NCBI GenBank assembly: GCA_963791595.1
Contig: CAWBTF010000011.1
Coordinates: 1-64,000 of the forward strand
Direction of reading: 5' to 3'
Length of the DNA stretch: 64,000 nt
From: JAEMQF01 sp963791595
GTDB taxonomy: Bacteria; Pseudomonadota; Gammaproteobacteria; Burkholderiales; Burkholderiaceae_C
Shown: one piece after another, positions 18,147 to 30,018 of the stretch
Numbering within the stretch: the stretch's first letter is position 1
How the letters are laid out: each line of letters begins with the position of its first letter
Notes under the pieces: model-generated
Databases searched by the model: none
Told to the model about the DNA's origin: nothing
Seen by the model: only the letters and a program-made list of their open reading frames with translations
Translations under genes and position numbers: made by a program

Positions 18147-19244
18147 TCACAACGCGGTCTTTCGCTGCCGCAACCAAGCCGCGAGCATGGGATCGACGAT
18201 CTGGTAGACGCCGCGCTCGGGGTTCGCGAGGGTGTCGGCGGGCAAGCTGACCAGCGCCTTGCGGATCCCGCCCGGCGTGACGGAAGTGCCGAGTTCATCC
18301 GCCACGGCCTGCAGCGTCTTCTGGCCGGTCAACTCGGTCGCGCCGGCGGCAATCTGGCGCAGCAGGATGCGCTGCAGCAACGTGAATCCGCCGAAGCGCT
18401 GCTCGATCATATCCGGCGGGTAGCGGCTGCGCAGGAAGCTCGGCACTGCACCGACGACGTCGCTGACGTTGTAGGTGGCCACGTGGCCGACAAACGCTTC
18501 CAGGTCGGCGGGGCGGTGGCCGAGCATCGCGAAAGCTTCGATGAAGGCGTCGAGCTTGAGCTTGTGCGCGCGCGAGCGCGCCTCGTTCGCGCGCGCAATC
18601 ACGTGCGCCACGTAATCGCGCCCGAGCACCGGAAAGTCCTGGCGCTCCGCCAGGCCGAAACTCGGTTGGCCGTGCGCCGCGAAGAGCTGGGTGAGGCCTT
18701 CGCGCGACGAGCCCGTCATCAGCAGCAGCACCCGGCCGTCGGCCTTGTGCTTGTTTGCCACCGCGCGCACCGCTTTCATCGCCAGTTCGCCGCTTTTCGT
18801 CTTGCTGAGTTCCTGCACTTCATCAAGCAGCAGCAAGATGCGCTTCACGCCGGGCTGGCGCAGCGCGTCGGCGACCAGGTGCTGCAACTGCTGGCCTGCG
18901 TCCGCGCTCACAGGCGGAGTGGGTGCGGCGTCGAAGTCGATGCCCAGGCCAAGCGCTTTCACGCTGCGTACCTTGGTTTGGGAGCGGCGCGTCTTCAAGG
19001 TGTGCAGCAGGTCGCGCAGCGCGCCGTTGATCGCCTCCAGTTTGTCGGCGGCGGCCATCAGGTCCACGTAGACCGGGCGAATGCCCTTGCTGAGGGCGAG
19101 GGCCGACAGGTCGCCGGTGATGAACGTCGTCTTGCCGATCTGGCGCGGCCCGAACAGGCTGAGCGCCGTTTGCGGGCGGTCCAGCAGCATGCCCAGATAG
19201 GCCACTGCCAATGCTGGCCGCGGGTACAGCGGGGCGGGGTCCAT
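18147..19244 (-). CDS. AAA/STAND-type ATPase (archaeal-type ATP-binding protein)
   Basis: 365 residues. It opens MDPAPLYPRPALAVAYLGML and has Walker A GPRQIGKTTF near residue 32-41, Walker B ILLLLDEVQELSKTKSG near 140, and a sensor segment LLLMTGSSREGLTQLF. The C-terminal third looks like a winged-helix region (LQAVADELGTSVTPGGIRKALVSLP). This layout matches AAA_14/DUF4143-like or archaeal-type ATPases found across bacteria with poorly known roles. It has its own sigma-70 promoter and is coupled to the acetyltransferase. Confidence 0.75.
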   Translation of the reverse strand: MDPAPLYPRPALAVAYLGMLLDRPQTALSLFGPRQIGKTTFITGDLSALALSKGIRPVYVDLMAAADKLEAINGALRDLLHTLKTRRSQTKVRSVKALGLGIDFDAAPTPPVSADAGQQLQHLVADALRQPGVKRILLLLDEVQELSKTKSGELAMKAVRAVANKHKADGRVLLLMTGSSREGLTQLFAAHGQPSFGLAERQDFPVLGRDYVAHVIARANEARSRAHKLKLDAFIEAFAMLGHRPADLEAFVGHVATYNVSDVVGAVPSFLRSRYPPDMIEQRFGGFTLLQRILLRQIAAGATELTGQKTLQAVADELGTSVTPGGIRKALVSLPADTLANPERGVYQIVDPMLAAWLRQRKTAL

Positions 19245-19262
19245 GGATCTGAATTTTACCGC

Positions 19263-19292
19263 TTTATACCGGCTAGGTTAAATTGTCGTCAA
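19263..19292 (-). promoter_or_regulatory. Sigma-70 promoter of the ATPase-acetyltransferase pair
   Basis: On the minus strand -35 TTGACG (19292-19287), an 18-bp spacer and -10 TATAAA (19268-19263). The predicted start lies about a dozen bases before the ATG at 19244, so the leader is very short. The -10 sits within the imperfect palindrome CCGGTATAAAGCGG, which could be an operator. Confidence 0.55.
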
Positions 19293-19390
19293 CAGGAGAA
19301 TGCAGTCAAAAGACCGCCACCCTGCCGGCGGCGCGGTGCCGGTTGCGCCGTTTCGGCCGCTCGGTTTCGACTGGACCGCACGCCGCGTGA

Positions 19391-23812
<4,422 letters not shown>

Positions 23813-23841
23813 GTGATCGGGTCAGCGGGCCTGCTGAGGCT

Positions 23842-26049
23842 TCAACCCGGCGCCGCCGGCGGCACAACAACCAAGCTCGCATCCAGCGCGAGCACGCCGC
23901 CCACATGCGCGAGCAGCGGGTTGATTTCGATCTCGACGATGCGCGCATCGGCGCGCAGCAGCGCGGCGACGGTCGCGGCGACGCGCGCCACCGCGGCCAG
24001 GTTCACGGCCGGCGCGCCGCGCGCGCCTTGCAACAGCGCCGCGCTCTTCAGGCTGCGCAGCGCTTCGGCGATGTCGGCCTCCACCACGCCGGCGGGCAGC
24101 AGGCGCTGGTCGTTCAGCGCCTCGGTCCAGACACCGCCCAGCCCGACCCGCAGCACCGCGCCCCAGACGGGGTCGCGGCGCGCGCTGACGATCAGCTCCA
24201 CGCCGCGCGGTGCCATCGCCTCGACGAGCACACCGTCCAGCACCAGGCCCGGACGGTGCTGCGCCAGATTCGCGGCCAATTGGTTCCAGCCGGCGAGCAC
24301 GGCGGTCTTGCCGACCAGGACCGCGATCACGCCGCCGACCTCGCTCTTGTGCGGCAGCTCGTTCGACTGTGCCTTCAGCACGACCGCCTTGCCCAGGCGC
24401 CGCGCGATCGCTGCGGCCGCTTCGGCGTCTTGCGCCAGGCCCCCTTCGGGCACCGGCACGCCCGCCGCGGCGAGAAACTGCTTGCTCAGGTGTTCGGGGA
24501 ACACGCCGCCGGCGGGAATCTCGCCGGGCAGCGCCTGCGGCGCGGTCAGGGCCGGCTCGCCGGTGGGGCCGCGCGCCGCACTGCGAGCGGCGCCACGGTC
24601 GGCCGAGCGCTCGGCCAGCGCGGCGTGCTCGGTGCGCTCGGCGCGCTGCGAGTTCTCGCCGTAGCGCGTGGTGCAGCGCAGCGCGCGCAACGCGCGGTCG
24701 ACGGAGCGAAACAGCGGCACGCCTGCGGCGCGGATGGCCTCGACAAAGAAGGGTTCGATCGGCCCGTCGTCGCCCGTGATCACCAGCACCTTCGGCTTGG
24801 CCAGAGCGGCGAGCGCCGGAATGAAGTGCTCGGCCTTGTCGCGCTGCGCCACCGGCGTGCCGGCGGGAATGGCGAGCAGCACGCTGCCGATGTTGGCGTC
24901 GGCCGCGACACAGTCGACGATCTCGCCCACCAGTCCCGGCTGGCGCACGTCGATCGTCGTGTAGTCGAGCGGGTTCTCGGCGATCGCGAAACTCGGCAGT
25001 TTGGGCTTGAGCGCCTGCACCGTCGCTTCTTCGAGCGCGGGCAAGGGCAGGCCGATCGCGCCGGCCAGATCGAGCGCGATGCTTTTCATCGCCCCCGAAC
25101 CCGTGATGACGGCGGTACCGCCGGCGTTCGGCCGTGCATGGCGAAACAGGATCGCGCAGGTGTCGATCAGTTCGTCGAGCGTGTCCACCACCACCACCGC
25201 CTCGCCTTCGAGCAGCGCGACGGCCACGTCAGGGTCGCTGGCCAGCGTGCCGGCGTGGGGCTGCGCCGCGGCGCGCGCGCGGCTGCTCTTGCCCGGCAGC
25301 AGCAGCACGATCGGCTTGCACGCGTGGCGCGCGGCACGCGCCAGCGCGAGGAACGCCCGCGGGTCGCGGATCTGCTCGGCGACCATGCAGACCACGCGCG
25401 TCTGCACGTCGTCCAGCAGATGCGCGAGCAGGTCGCCCGCGCCGATCGAACATTCGTTGCCGGTGGAAAACGCCGTCGTGAGCGGCAACCCGCGGCCGAT
25501 GAAGGCGTCGCGCAAGTGGGCCGCGATGAAGCCGCTTTGCGCGAGCACCGCCACGCCGGCGCGGCCCGAGCAGGGGTAGGGCGTGAGCGGCTCGAAGGTG
25601 AGCGGCACGCCGGCTTCGAAGTTCGTGAAGCCCATGCAGTTCGGGCCGACGAGGAGCATCGCCCCGGCGGCTTGCATCAGCAGGTCTTGGCGCTGCCGGC
25701 CCTCTTCGCCGACCTCGGCGTAGCCCGAGGCGAACAGCACCGCGGCGTGGCAGCGCCGCGCCGCGAGCGCGGCCACCGCGTCGAGCATGCCGGTCTGCGC
25801 GATCGCGAGCACGGCCACGTCGATCTCTTCGGGCAGTTCGTCAACGGTCTTGACGCAGGGCCGGCCGCCCAGCGTTTCGCTGCTGCGGCTCACCAGATGG
25901 ATCTGGCCGCTGTAGCCGAAACGCTCCAGGTTGCCGAGCACCAGGTCGCCGAGCGATCGCGGGTCGGCCGAAGCGCCGACGATGGCGATGCTGCGCGGTG
26001 CGAGCAGGCGCTGCAGTCGGGGGTGATGTTGCGGGTGGGCTTGGGACAT
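23842..26049 (-). CDS. Acyl-CoA synthetase (NDP-forming), acetate-CoA ligase-like fusion
   Basis: An intact 735-residue protein. Order: CoA-binding Rossmann domain (RSIAIVGASADPRSLG near residue 20-35), succinyl-CoA ligase-like domains with LVGPNCMGFTNF, the possible phosphohistidine segment QPHAGTLASDPDVA, then an ATP-grasp domain from about residue 525 (LGKAVVLKAQSNELPHKSEVGG, VEIEINPLLAH). It makes an acyl-CoA from a carboxylic acid and ATP, giving ADP. An unusual charged Ala/Arg/Glu-rich linker of about 40 residues joins the halves. It is 22 bp downstream of the FAD oxidase gene, which suggests an oxidation then CoA-activation pathway. Confidence 0.88.
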   Translation of the reverse strand: MSQAHPQHHPRLQRLLAPRSIAIVGASADPRSLGDLVLGNLERFGYSGQIHLVSRSSETLGGRPCVKTVDELPEEIDVAVLAIAQTGMLDAVAALAARRCHAAVLFASGYAEVGEEGRQRQDLLMQAAGAMLLVGPNCMGFTNFEAGVPLTFEPLTPYPCSGRAGVAVLAQSGFIAAHLRDAFIGRGLPLTTAFSTGNECSIGAGDLLAHLLDDVQTRVVCMVAEQIRDPRAFLALARAARHACKPIVLLLPGKSSRARAAAQPHAGTLASDPDVAVALLEGEAVVVVDTLDELIDTCAILFRHARPNAGGTAVITGSGAMKSIALDLAGAIGLPLPALEEATVQALKPKLPSFAIAENPLDYTTIDVRQPGLVGEIVDCVAADANIGSVLLAIPAGTPVAQRDKAEHFIPALAALAKPKVLVITGDDGPIEPFFVEAIRAAGVPLFRSVDRALRALRCTTRYGENSQRAERTEHAALAERSADRGAARSAARGPTGEPALTAPQALPGEIPAGGVFPEHLSKQFLAAAGVPVPEGGLAQDAEAAAAIARRLGKAVVLKAQSNELPHKSEVGGVIAVLVGKTAVLAGWNQLAANLAQHRPGLVLDGVLVEAMAPRGVELIVSARRDPVWGAVLRVGLGGVWTEALNDQRLLPAGVVEADIAEALRSLKSAALLQGARGAPAVNLAAVARVAATVAALLRADARIVEIEINPLLAHVGGVLALDASLVVVPPAAPG

Positions 26050-26071
26050 GCGTGATGCTCAGTCTTTTCAG

Positions 26072-27463
26072 TCAAGACAGCCACGACCGCAGCTTGCCCG
26101 GGTTGAGCAAACCCTGAGGATCGAAGCGCCGCTTCATCGCCACGGCCGAGTCGGTGGCCAGGCGCTGCGCCGCGGAAAGCGTGGCGCGGTCCATGTCGCG
26201 CAGCTTGCCGCCGTCTTCCAGGATGTAGACATGCGGGTTGTTGATGATCGCGCCGTGGTCGCGGTAGATCTGCATGATTTGCTCGAGCCGCTCTTCACTC
26301 GTGAAGCGCACGATCTGCAAGCCGCTGCAGGTGTACGCGCCGGTGGTCAGGCGAATGAACTCGACATGCATCATCACTTCGGGCGCGAGTGCTTTCTCGA
26401 GAGCACGCACCTGTTCGAGTGGGCGCGCCGGGTCGAAGCGGCTTTGGATGTAGGTCAGGTTCTTGTCGACCTTCAGCGCCTGCAGCGTCGTGTGGTTCCA
26501 GCAGTATTCGATCAGCGTGCGGTTGGCTGCTTTCGCTTCGGCCTGCGTCTTGCGATAGGTGATTGCGCCGCGATGCGCGGCCACGAGTTCGTGCACTGCG
26601 GGTTCCGCCGACTCCACCACCAGCATCAACGCCGCGTGGCAGCCCTTGGGCAAATGGTCTGACAGGCTGGTGAAGTAGTCGGGAATCGGCGCGCCCATGA
26701 AGGCGAGCTGCTTCTTCACGATGCCGGGCGACTGCGCGTGCAGCGCCTGGCAGAACTCCAGGCCTGCGTCGAACGACTCGAAGGTGGCGATCATCTCGAG
26801 CCACGGCAAGGCCGGCGCCAGCGCGACTTCGAGTTCCAACACGATGCCATGCGTGCCCCACTTGTGGTGCAGCAGCATCGCCTCGGCGCCGCGCAGCTCC
26901 ACGATCTGCGGCTGCGCTTCCACCGACATCACGCGCGCACCGAGCACGCTGCCGGTGGCCGCCACCGGCCCATACGTCACCGAACCCGCGCCGCCGAAGC
27001 CGCCGCCGAACAGGCCGCCGAGCGTGGCGGCACGAAACGTCGAGGGCAACCAGCGCAGCTCCCAGCCCAGTGGCTGCGCCTGGCGGTCGAATTCGGCCAG
27101 GCGAATCCCCGCCTGCGCTCGGCCCACGCCGCCGCGCGCCCAGCCGAAGGCGTTGAGTGCGCCCATGTCGAGCAGCACGCCGCCGTGCAGCGGCACGATC
27201 TGCCCGTAGTTGCCGGTGGCCGCGCCTCGCACCGTGATCGGCACGCCGCGGCGCGCGCACGCGGCGACCACTTGGCGCAGTTCGTCTTCATCGCGCGGCC
27301 GCACCGCGGCGTCGGCGACCTTGCCCTCGAGCTGGCGCTTGAGCACCGGGCTGAACCAGGAATAGTCTTTCGACAACTGCGCCAGGCGGTCGGCGTCGGT
27401 CGTCCAGTCGAGCGCGGGCAGCTCGTGCTGCAACGCGGCGATGGTCGCGCTGTCGGTTCGCAT
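26072..27463 (-). CDS. FAD-linked oxidase/dehydrogenase (PCMH-type, GlcD-like)
   Basis: 463 residues. The PCMH FAD-binding domain is clear: AAVRPRDEDELRQVVAACA, ITVRGAATGNYGQIVPLHGG and the glycine-rich GLFGGGFGGAGSVTYGPVA. It ends FDPQGLLNPGKLRSWLS, typical of glycolate oxidase/4-cresol-type flavoproteins. It probably oxidises a hydroxy acid or alcohol; the substrate is unknown. I chose the ATG at 27463; a much longer open frame upstream runs into the repeat block and is not credible. It precedes the acyl-CoA synthetase on the same strand. Confidence 0.85.
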   Translation of the reverse strand: MRTDSATIAALQHELPALDWTTDADRLAQLSKDYSWFSPVLKRQLEGKVADAAVRPRDEDELRQVVAACARRGVPITVRGAATGNYGQIVPLHGGVLLDMGALNAFGWARGGVGRAQAGIRLAEFDRQAQPLGWELRWLPSTFRAATLGGLFGGGFGGAGSVTYGPVAATGSVLGARVMSVEAQPQIVELRGAEAMLLHHKWGTHGIVLELEVALAPALPWLEMIATFESFDAGLEFCQALHAQSPGIVKKQLAFMGAPIPDYFTSLSDHLPKGCHAALMLVVESAEPAVHELVAAHRGAITYRKTQAEAKAANRTLIEYCWNHTTLQALKVDKNLTYIQSRFDPARPLEQVRALEKALAPEVMMHVEFIRLTTGAYTCSGLQIVRFTSEERLEQIMQIYRDHGAIINNPHVYILEDGGKLRDMDRATLSAAQRLATDSAVAMKRRFDPQGLLNPGKLRSWLS

Positions 27464-27530
27464 GGCTGGGCTTGTCAAGGTCTTTGAGGTTACGTGACCG
27501 TCGCTGGGCGGCGCGCACACGTCGGCGCGG

Positions 27531-27681
27531 CAGGGCGGCGGCGCCCCCGTTCTCCGGCCCACGCTCGCGGGGTACCACCGAAAAGATCCACGGCCATTCT
27601 CGTCATCACCGCCAGAGTATCGGAGACGCATGCGGGCCACCGCGAATGGGGCCTGCGCCCGGGGGCACCACCACCACCCTG
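27531..27681 (-). repeat. Dispersed inverted-terminal repeat unit, copy A1
   Basis: A 151-bp unit bounded by imperfect inverted repeats (CAGGGCGGCGGCGCCCCCGT and the reverse of GGGGGCACCACCACCACCCT). The core carries GGCCCACGCTCGCGGGGTAC near one end and GCGGGCCACCGCGAATGGGG near the other. It is homologous to the unit at 37117-37270 and, inverted, to those at 27731 and 41497. No protein of its own. Confidence 0.75.
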
Positions 27682-27730
27682 TGCCAGATGGTTGCCCCGA
27701 CACCTCGTTGCCCGTCACCTTGGGTGCCGG

Positions 27731-27882
27731 GGGCGGGTGGCTCGGGGTGCGTTCGCAGGCCCCATTCGCGGTGGCCCGCAAGCGCATCCCGGGCACCGGC
27801 GGTGTTGACGCATGAATGGTTCCGGCTCAAGGCGGGTACCCCGCGAGCGTGGGCCGGAGAACGCACCCCGGGCCGCCTGCCC
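27731..27882 (+). repeat. Dispersed inverted-terminal repeat unit, copy B1
   Basis: A 152-bp unit in inverted orientation to A1, 49 bp away. Its ends GGGCGGGTGGCTCGGGGTGC and the reverse of GCACCCCGGGCCGCCTGCCC match 21 of 24 bases. It is nearly identical to the unit at 41497-41648, and that similarity continues about 35 bp past the right end (to about 27920). A1 and B1 fill most of the 540-bp gap between the FAD oxidase and the NMT1 receptor; the remaining 80 bp at the right shows nothing recognisable. Confidence 0.75.
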
Positions 27883-28000
27883 CTGCTCGGTGCTTGGGCG
27901 CCGGCCGGCTGCGGCCGTGCAACTCGAAATCGCCTTTCGCGCGTTTCGCTTCGGCGCCTTCTGGCGTGATGAGCGGGCATGATTGAAAGACTCTACTTCC

Positions 28001-28996
28001 TCAAGGCAGGATCTTCAGGTCGCGAACGAACTCGGTGCTGTAGGTCTTGCTCAGGTCCACCTTGGCCGGATCGACCAGCTTGGCCGAAACCATGAAGTCC
28101 CAGCTCGCCTTGGCGCGCGCGTCGGTGATGATGCCGATGCCTTGGCGCGCCGCGTCGCCGCTCGTCACGATGCCCATCTCCTTCAGCTTGGCCAGGCTGT
28201 AGGCGAGCTGCTCGTCGCTCATGTTCGGGTTGTCCTTCTTGATCAGCGCATTGCCCGGCGCCGGGTTCTCGAAGTAGCTCTTCCAGCCTTCCGCCGTGCC
28301 GCGCACGAATGCGGCCACCTGCTTCTTTCGCTCGCTGACGGTCTTGTCCAGGCACGCCACGGTGTTCGAGTAGGCCGGGAAACCGAAGTCGCTGAACATG
28401 AACGCCGTGGCCTTGCCGCCGGCGCGCTGGATCGCGAACGGCTCGCTCGTCAGGTAGCCCTGCTGCACGACGTTCTTGTCGGCCATGAAGGGCTGGATGT
28501 TGAAGGTGTAGGGGCGCGTCTGCCCGTCGGTGAAGCCGTACTTGGCTTTCAGCCACGGCCAGTAGCCGCGGTGCGCGAGCGAGCTGATCAGGATCGTCTT
28601 GTCTTTCATGTCCTCGAAGCCCTTCACGCCCTCGTGCGCGATCAGCACCTGCGGATCTTTCTGGAACATTGCCGCGACCGTCGTCACCGGCAAGCCGCCC
28701 TCGCGCATCTGGATCGCCTGCAGGTCGCTCGACCCCATCACGCAATCGGCCTGGCCCGCGCCCATGATCTGGTAGATGTTGACCTGCGGCCCGCCCATGC
28801 GGATCGTCACGTCCAGGCCGTATTTCTTGTAGATGCCGGTGGCGACGGCCTGGTAGTAGCCGCCGTGTTCGGCCTGGGCGTACCAGTTGGTGATGTAGGT
28901 GAAGCTCTCTTGAGCGAGCGCGCTGCCTGCCGCGGCCAGCGCCACGGCGCCTGCGCCAACGGCGCGAATCAAGTTGCAGGAACGGGTCGCTGTCAT
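28001..28996 (-). CDS. NMT1/THI5-type ABC transporter substrate-binding protein
   Basis: 331 residues with signal peptide (cut near AGSALAQ). The mature start SFTYITNWYAQAEHGGYYQA and MGGPQVNIYQIMGAGQADCV are typical of NMT1-like receptors for aromatic, pyrimidine or purine-like nitrogen compounds. AAGGAGA precedes the ATG. No permease or ATPase lies beside it. It is 100 bp downstream of a creatininase-family gene, and that 100-bp leader holds a well-formed RNA hairpin (29030-29073) that may be a riboswitch. Confidence 0.88.
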   Translation of the reverse strand: MTATRSCNLIRAVGAGAVALAAAGSALAQESFTYITNWYAQAEHGGYYQAVATGIYKKYGLDVTIRMGGPQVNIYQIMGAGQADCVMGSSDLQAIQMREGGLPVTTVAAMFQKDPQVLIAHEGVKGFEDMKDKTILISSLAHRGYWPWLKAKYGFTDGQTRPYTFNIQPFMADKNVVQQGYLTSEPFAIQRAGGKATAFMFSDFGFPAYSNTVACLDKTVSERKKQVAAFVRGTAEGWKSYFENPAPGNALIKKDNPNMSDEQLAYSLAKLKEMGIVTSGDAARQGIGIITDARAKASWDFMVSAKLVDPAKVDLSKTYSTEFVRDLKILP

Positions 28997-29029
28997 GGCA
29001 ATAGTCTCCTTCGTCGGTGAGGTTTGGGT

Positions 29030-29073
29030 GCCTGAGAGATGGCGGCTGCGAAGCGTAATGCCGAGTATCAGGC
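29030..29073 (-). promoter_or_regulatory. Structured leader RNA, possible xanthine-I (NMT1-motif) riboswitch aptamer
   Basis: On the minus strand the outer stem GCCUGA/UCAGGC is a perfect 6-bp helix. It encloses an asymmetric internal loop (UACU opposite CAUCUC), a second helix CGGC/GCCG, a second internal loop (AUUA opposite A) and a small terminal hairpin. The element ends 16 bp before the Shine-Dalgarno of an NMT1-type receptor gene. NMT1-motif RNAs are compact two-stem purine sensors known from Burkholderiales in just this position. I could not compare against the model, so the class is inferred from architecture and context. Confidence 0.45.
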
Positions 29074-29096
29074 GGCGGGGGCCGCGATGCGCAGGC

Positions 29097-29954
29097 TCAG
29101 CCGAGCGGCCCTTCGATGTGCCCCTGGTGCTGCCCCTTGCCCCAGGTGAGTTCGGCACGCGCCGGCCAGCGCAGCGCGTGCAGTTCAGTGATCGCCTGCG
29201 CCCAGCTCGCGGCGAGCGAGTCGAGGATCGCGTCGCCCTGCTCGCGCGTCGCGGGCAGCGGGTCGCCGATGATGCCGCTCGGGCCGAAGTCGCGCGCGGT
29301 CCAGGCGCACGCCGGGCGGCCGTCGGGCGAGAGCAGTTTTGACGGGAACTCGGGCGGGTAGTTCGTGACCGCGCGCTCCATGTGCACCGTGTCGGGCGCG
29401 AGCGCCATCATGATCGCGGTCTCGGCGTGGCCGGCGTGCATCGCGAGCTTCTTCTCGCGCTCGGCCATGTAGCGCCCGGCCACGTGCGGCAGGCGCCAGG
29501 TGTGTTGCGGGATCACGATGTAGTCGCCATGGCGCAGGCGCAGTTCGCGCGCCGCGATTTCCATCACCTGCGGCTGGCCGCCATGGCCGTTGACGATGAG
29601 CAGCTTGCGAAACCCCGAGCGGTACACCGATTCGCCGATCTGCACCATCGTCGCGAGCAGCGTTTCGCCGTCGAGCGTGACGGTGCCCGGAAAGTGCAGG
29701 TGCTCTTCGCTCTTGCCGTAGGTGATGGGCGGCAGCGCATACGCCGGCACGCTTTTCGGCAGGCGCGCCAGCGCGTGGCCGACGACGCCTGAACAGATCA
29801 CCGTGTCCACCGCGCAAGGCAGGTGCGGGCCGTGCTGTTCGGTCGAGCCGGTGGGCAGCACGATCACGGTGTTCTCGCGGTCGGGCATCGCCGCGATCTC
29901 GGTCCAGCTCAGGTAGGGCAGGAAGCGCTCGGGCGGGTTGTAGGCGTGCATCAT
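29097..29954 (-). CDS. Creatininase-family amidohydrolase
   Basis: 285 residues, close to the family size. Metal-site motifs are complete: LPTGSTEQHGPHLP (Glu and His ligands) near residue 33-46, LIVNGHGGQPQ near 120, and MHAGHAETAIMM near 170. Members hydrolyse cyclic or linear amides such as creatinine or FAPy-type ring-opened pterin and flavin precursors. I chose the first of two adjacent ATG codons (29954). It lies upstream of the NMT1 receptor on the same strand. Substrate unknown; context suggests a nitrogen heterocycle or amide. Confidence 0.85.
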   Translation of the reverse strand: MMHAYNPPERFLPYLSWTEIAAMPDRENTVIVLPTGSTEQHGPHLPCAVDTVICSGVVGHALARLPKSVPAYALPPITYGKSEEHLHFPGTVTLDGETLLATMVQIGESVYRSGFRKLLIVNGHGGQPQVMEIAARELRLRHGDYIVIPQHTWRLPHVAGRYMAEREKKLAMHAGHAETAIMMALAPDTVHMERAVTNYPPEFPSKLLSPDGRPACAWTARDFGPSGIIGDPLPATREQGDAILDSLAASWAQAITELHALRWPARAELTWGKGQHQGHIEGPLG

Positions 29955-30018
29955 CGGGAGGTCTCCGGGACGGGACACGCCCAGTGTAGGCCGCGCCGGG
30001 CCGGCACAATCGATGCCG

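Noticed and set aside
29005..29040. Glycine or TPP riboswitch in the NMT1 receptor leader (minus-strand CTCTCAGGCA; plus-strand CTGAGA)
   Set aside because: The partner sequences of both classes are missing. CTCTCAGGC is better explained as the 3' arm of the 44-nt hairpin at 29030-29073.
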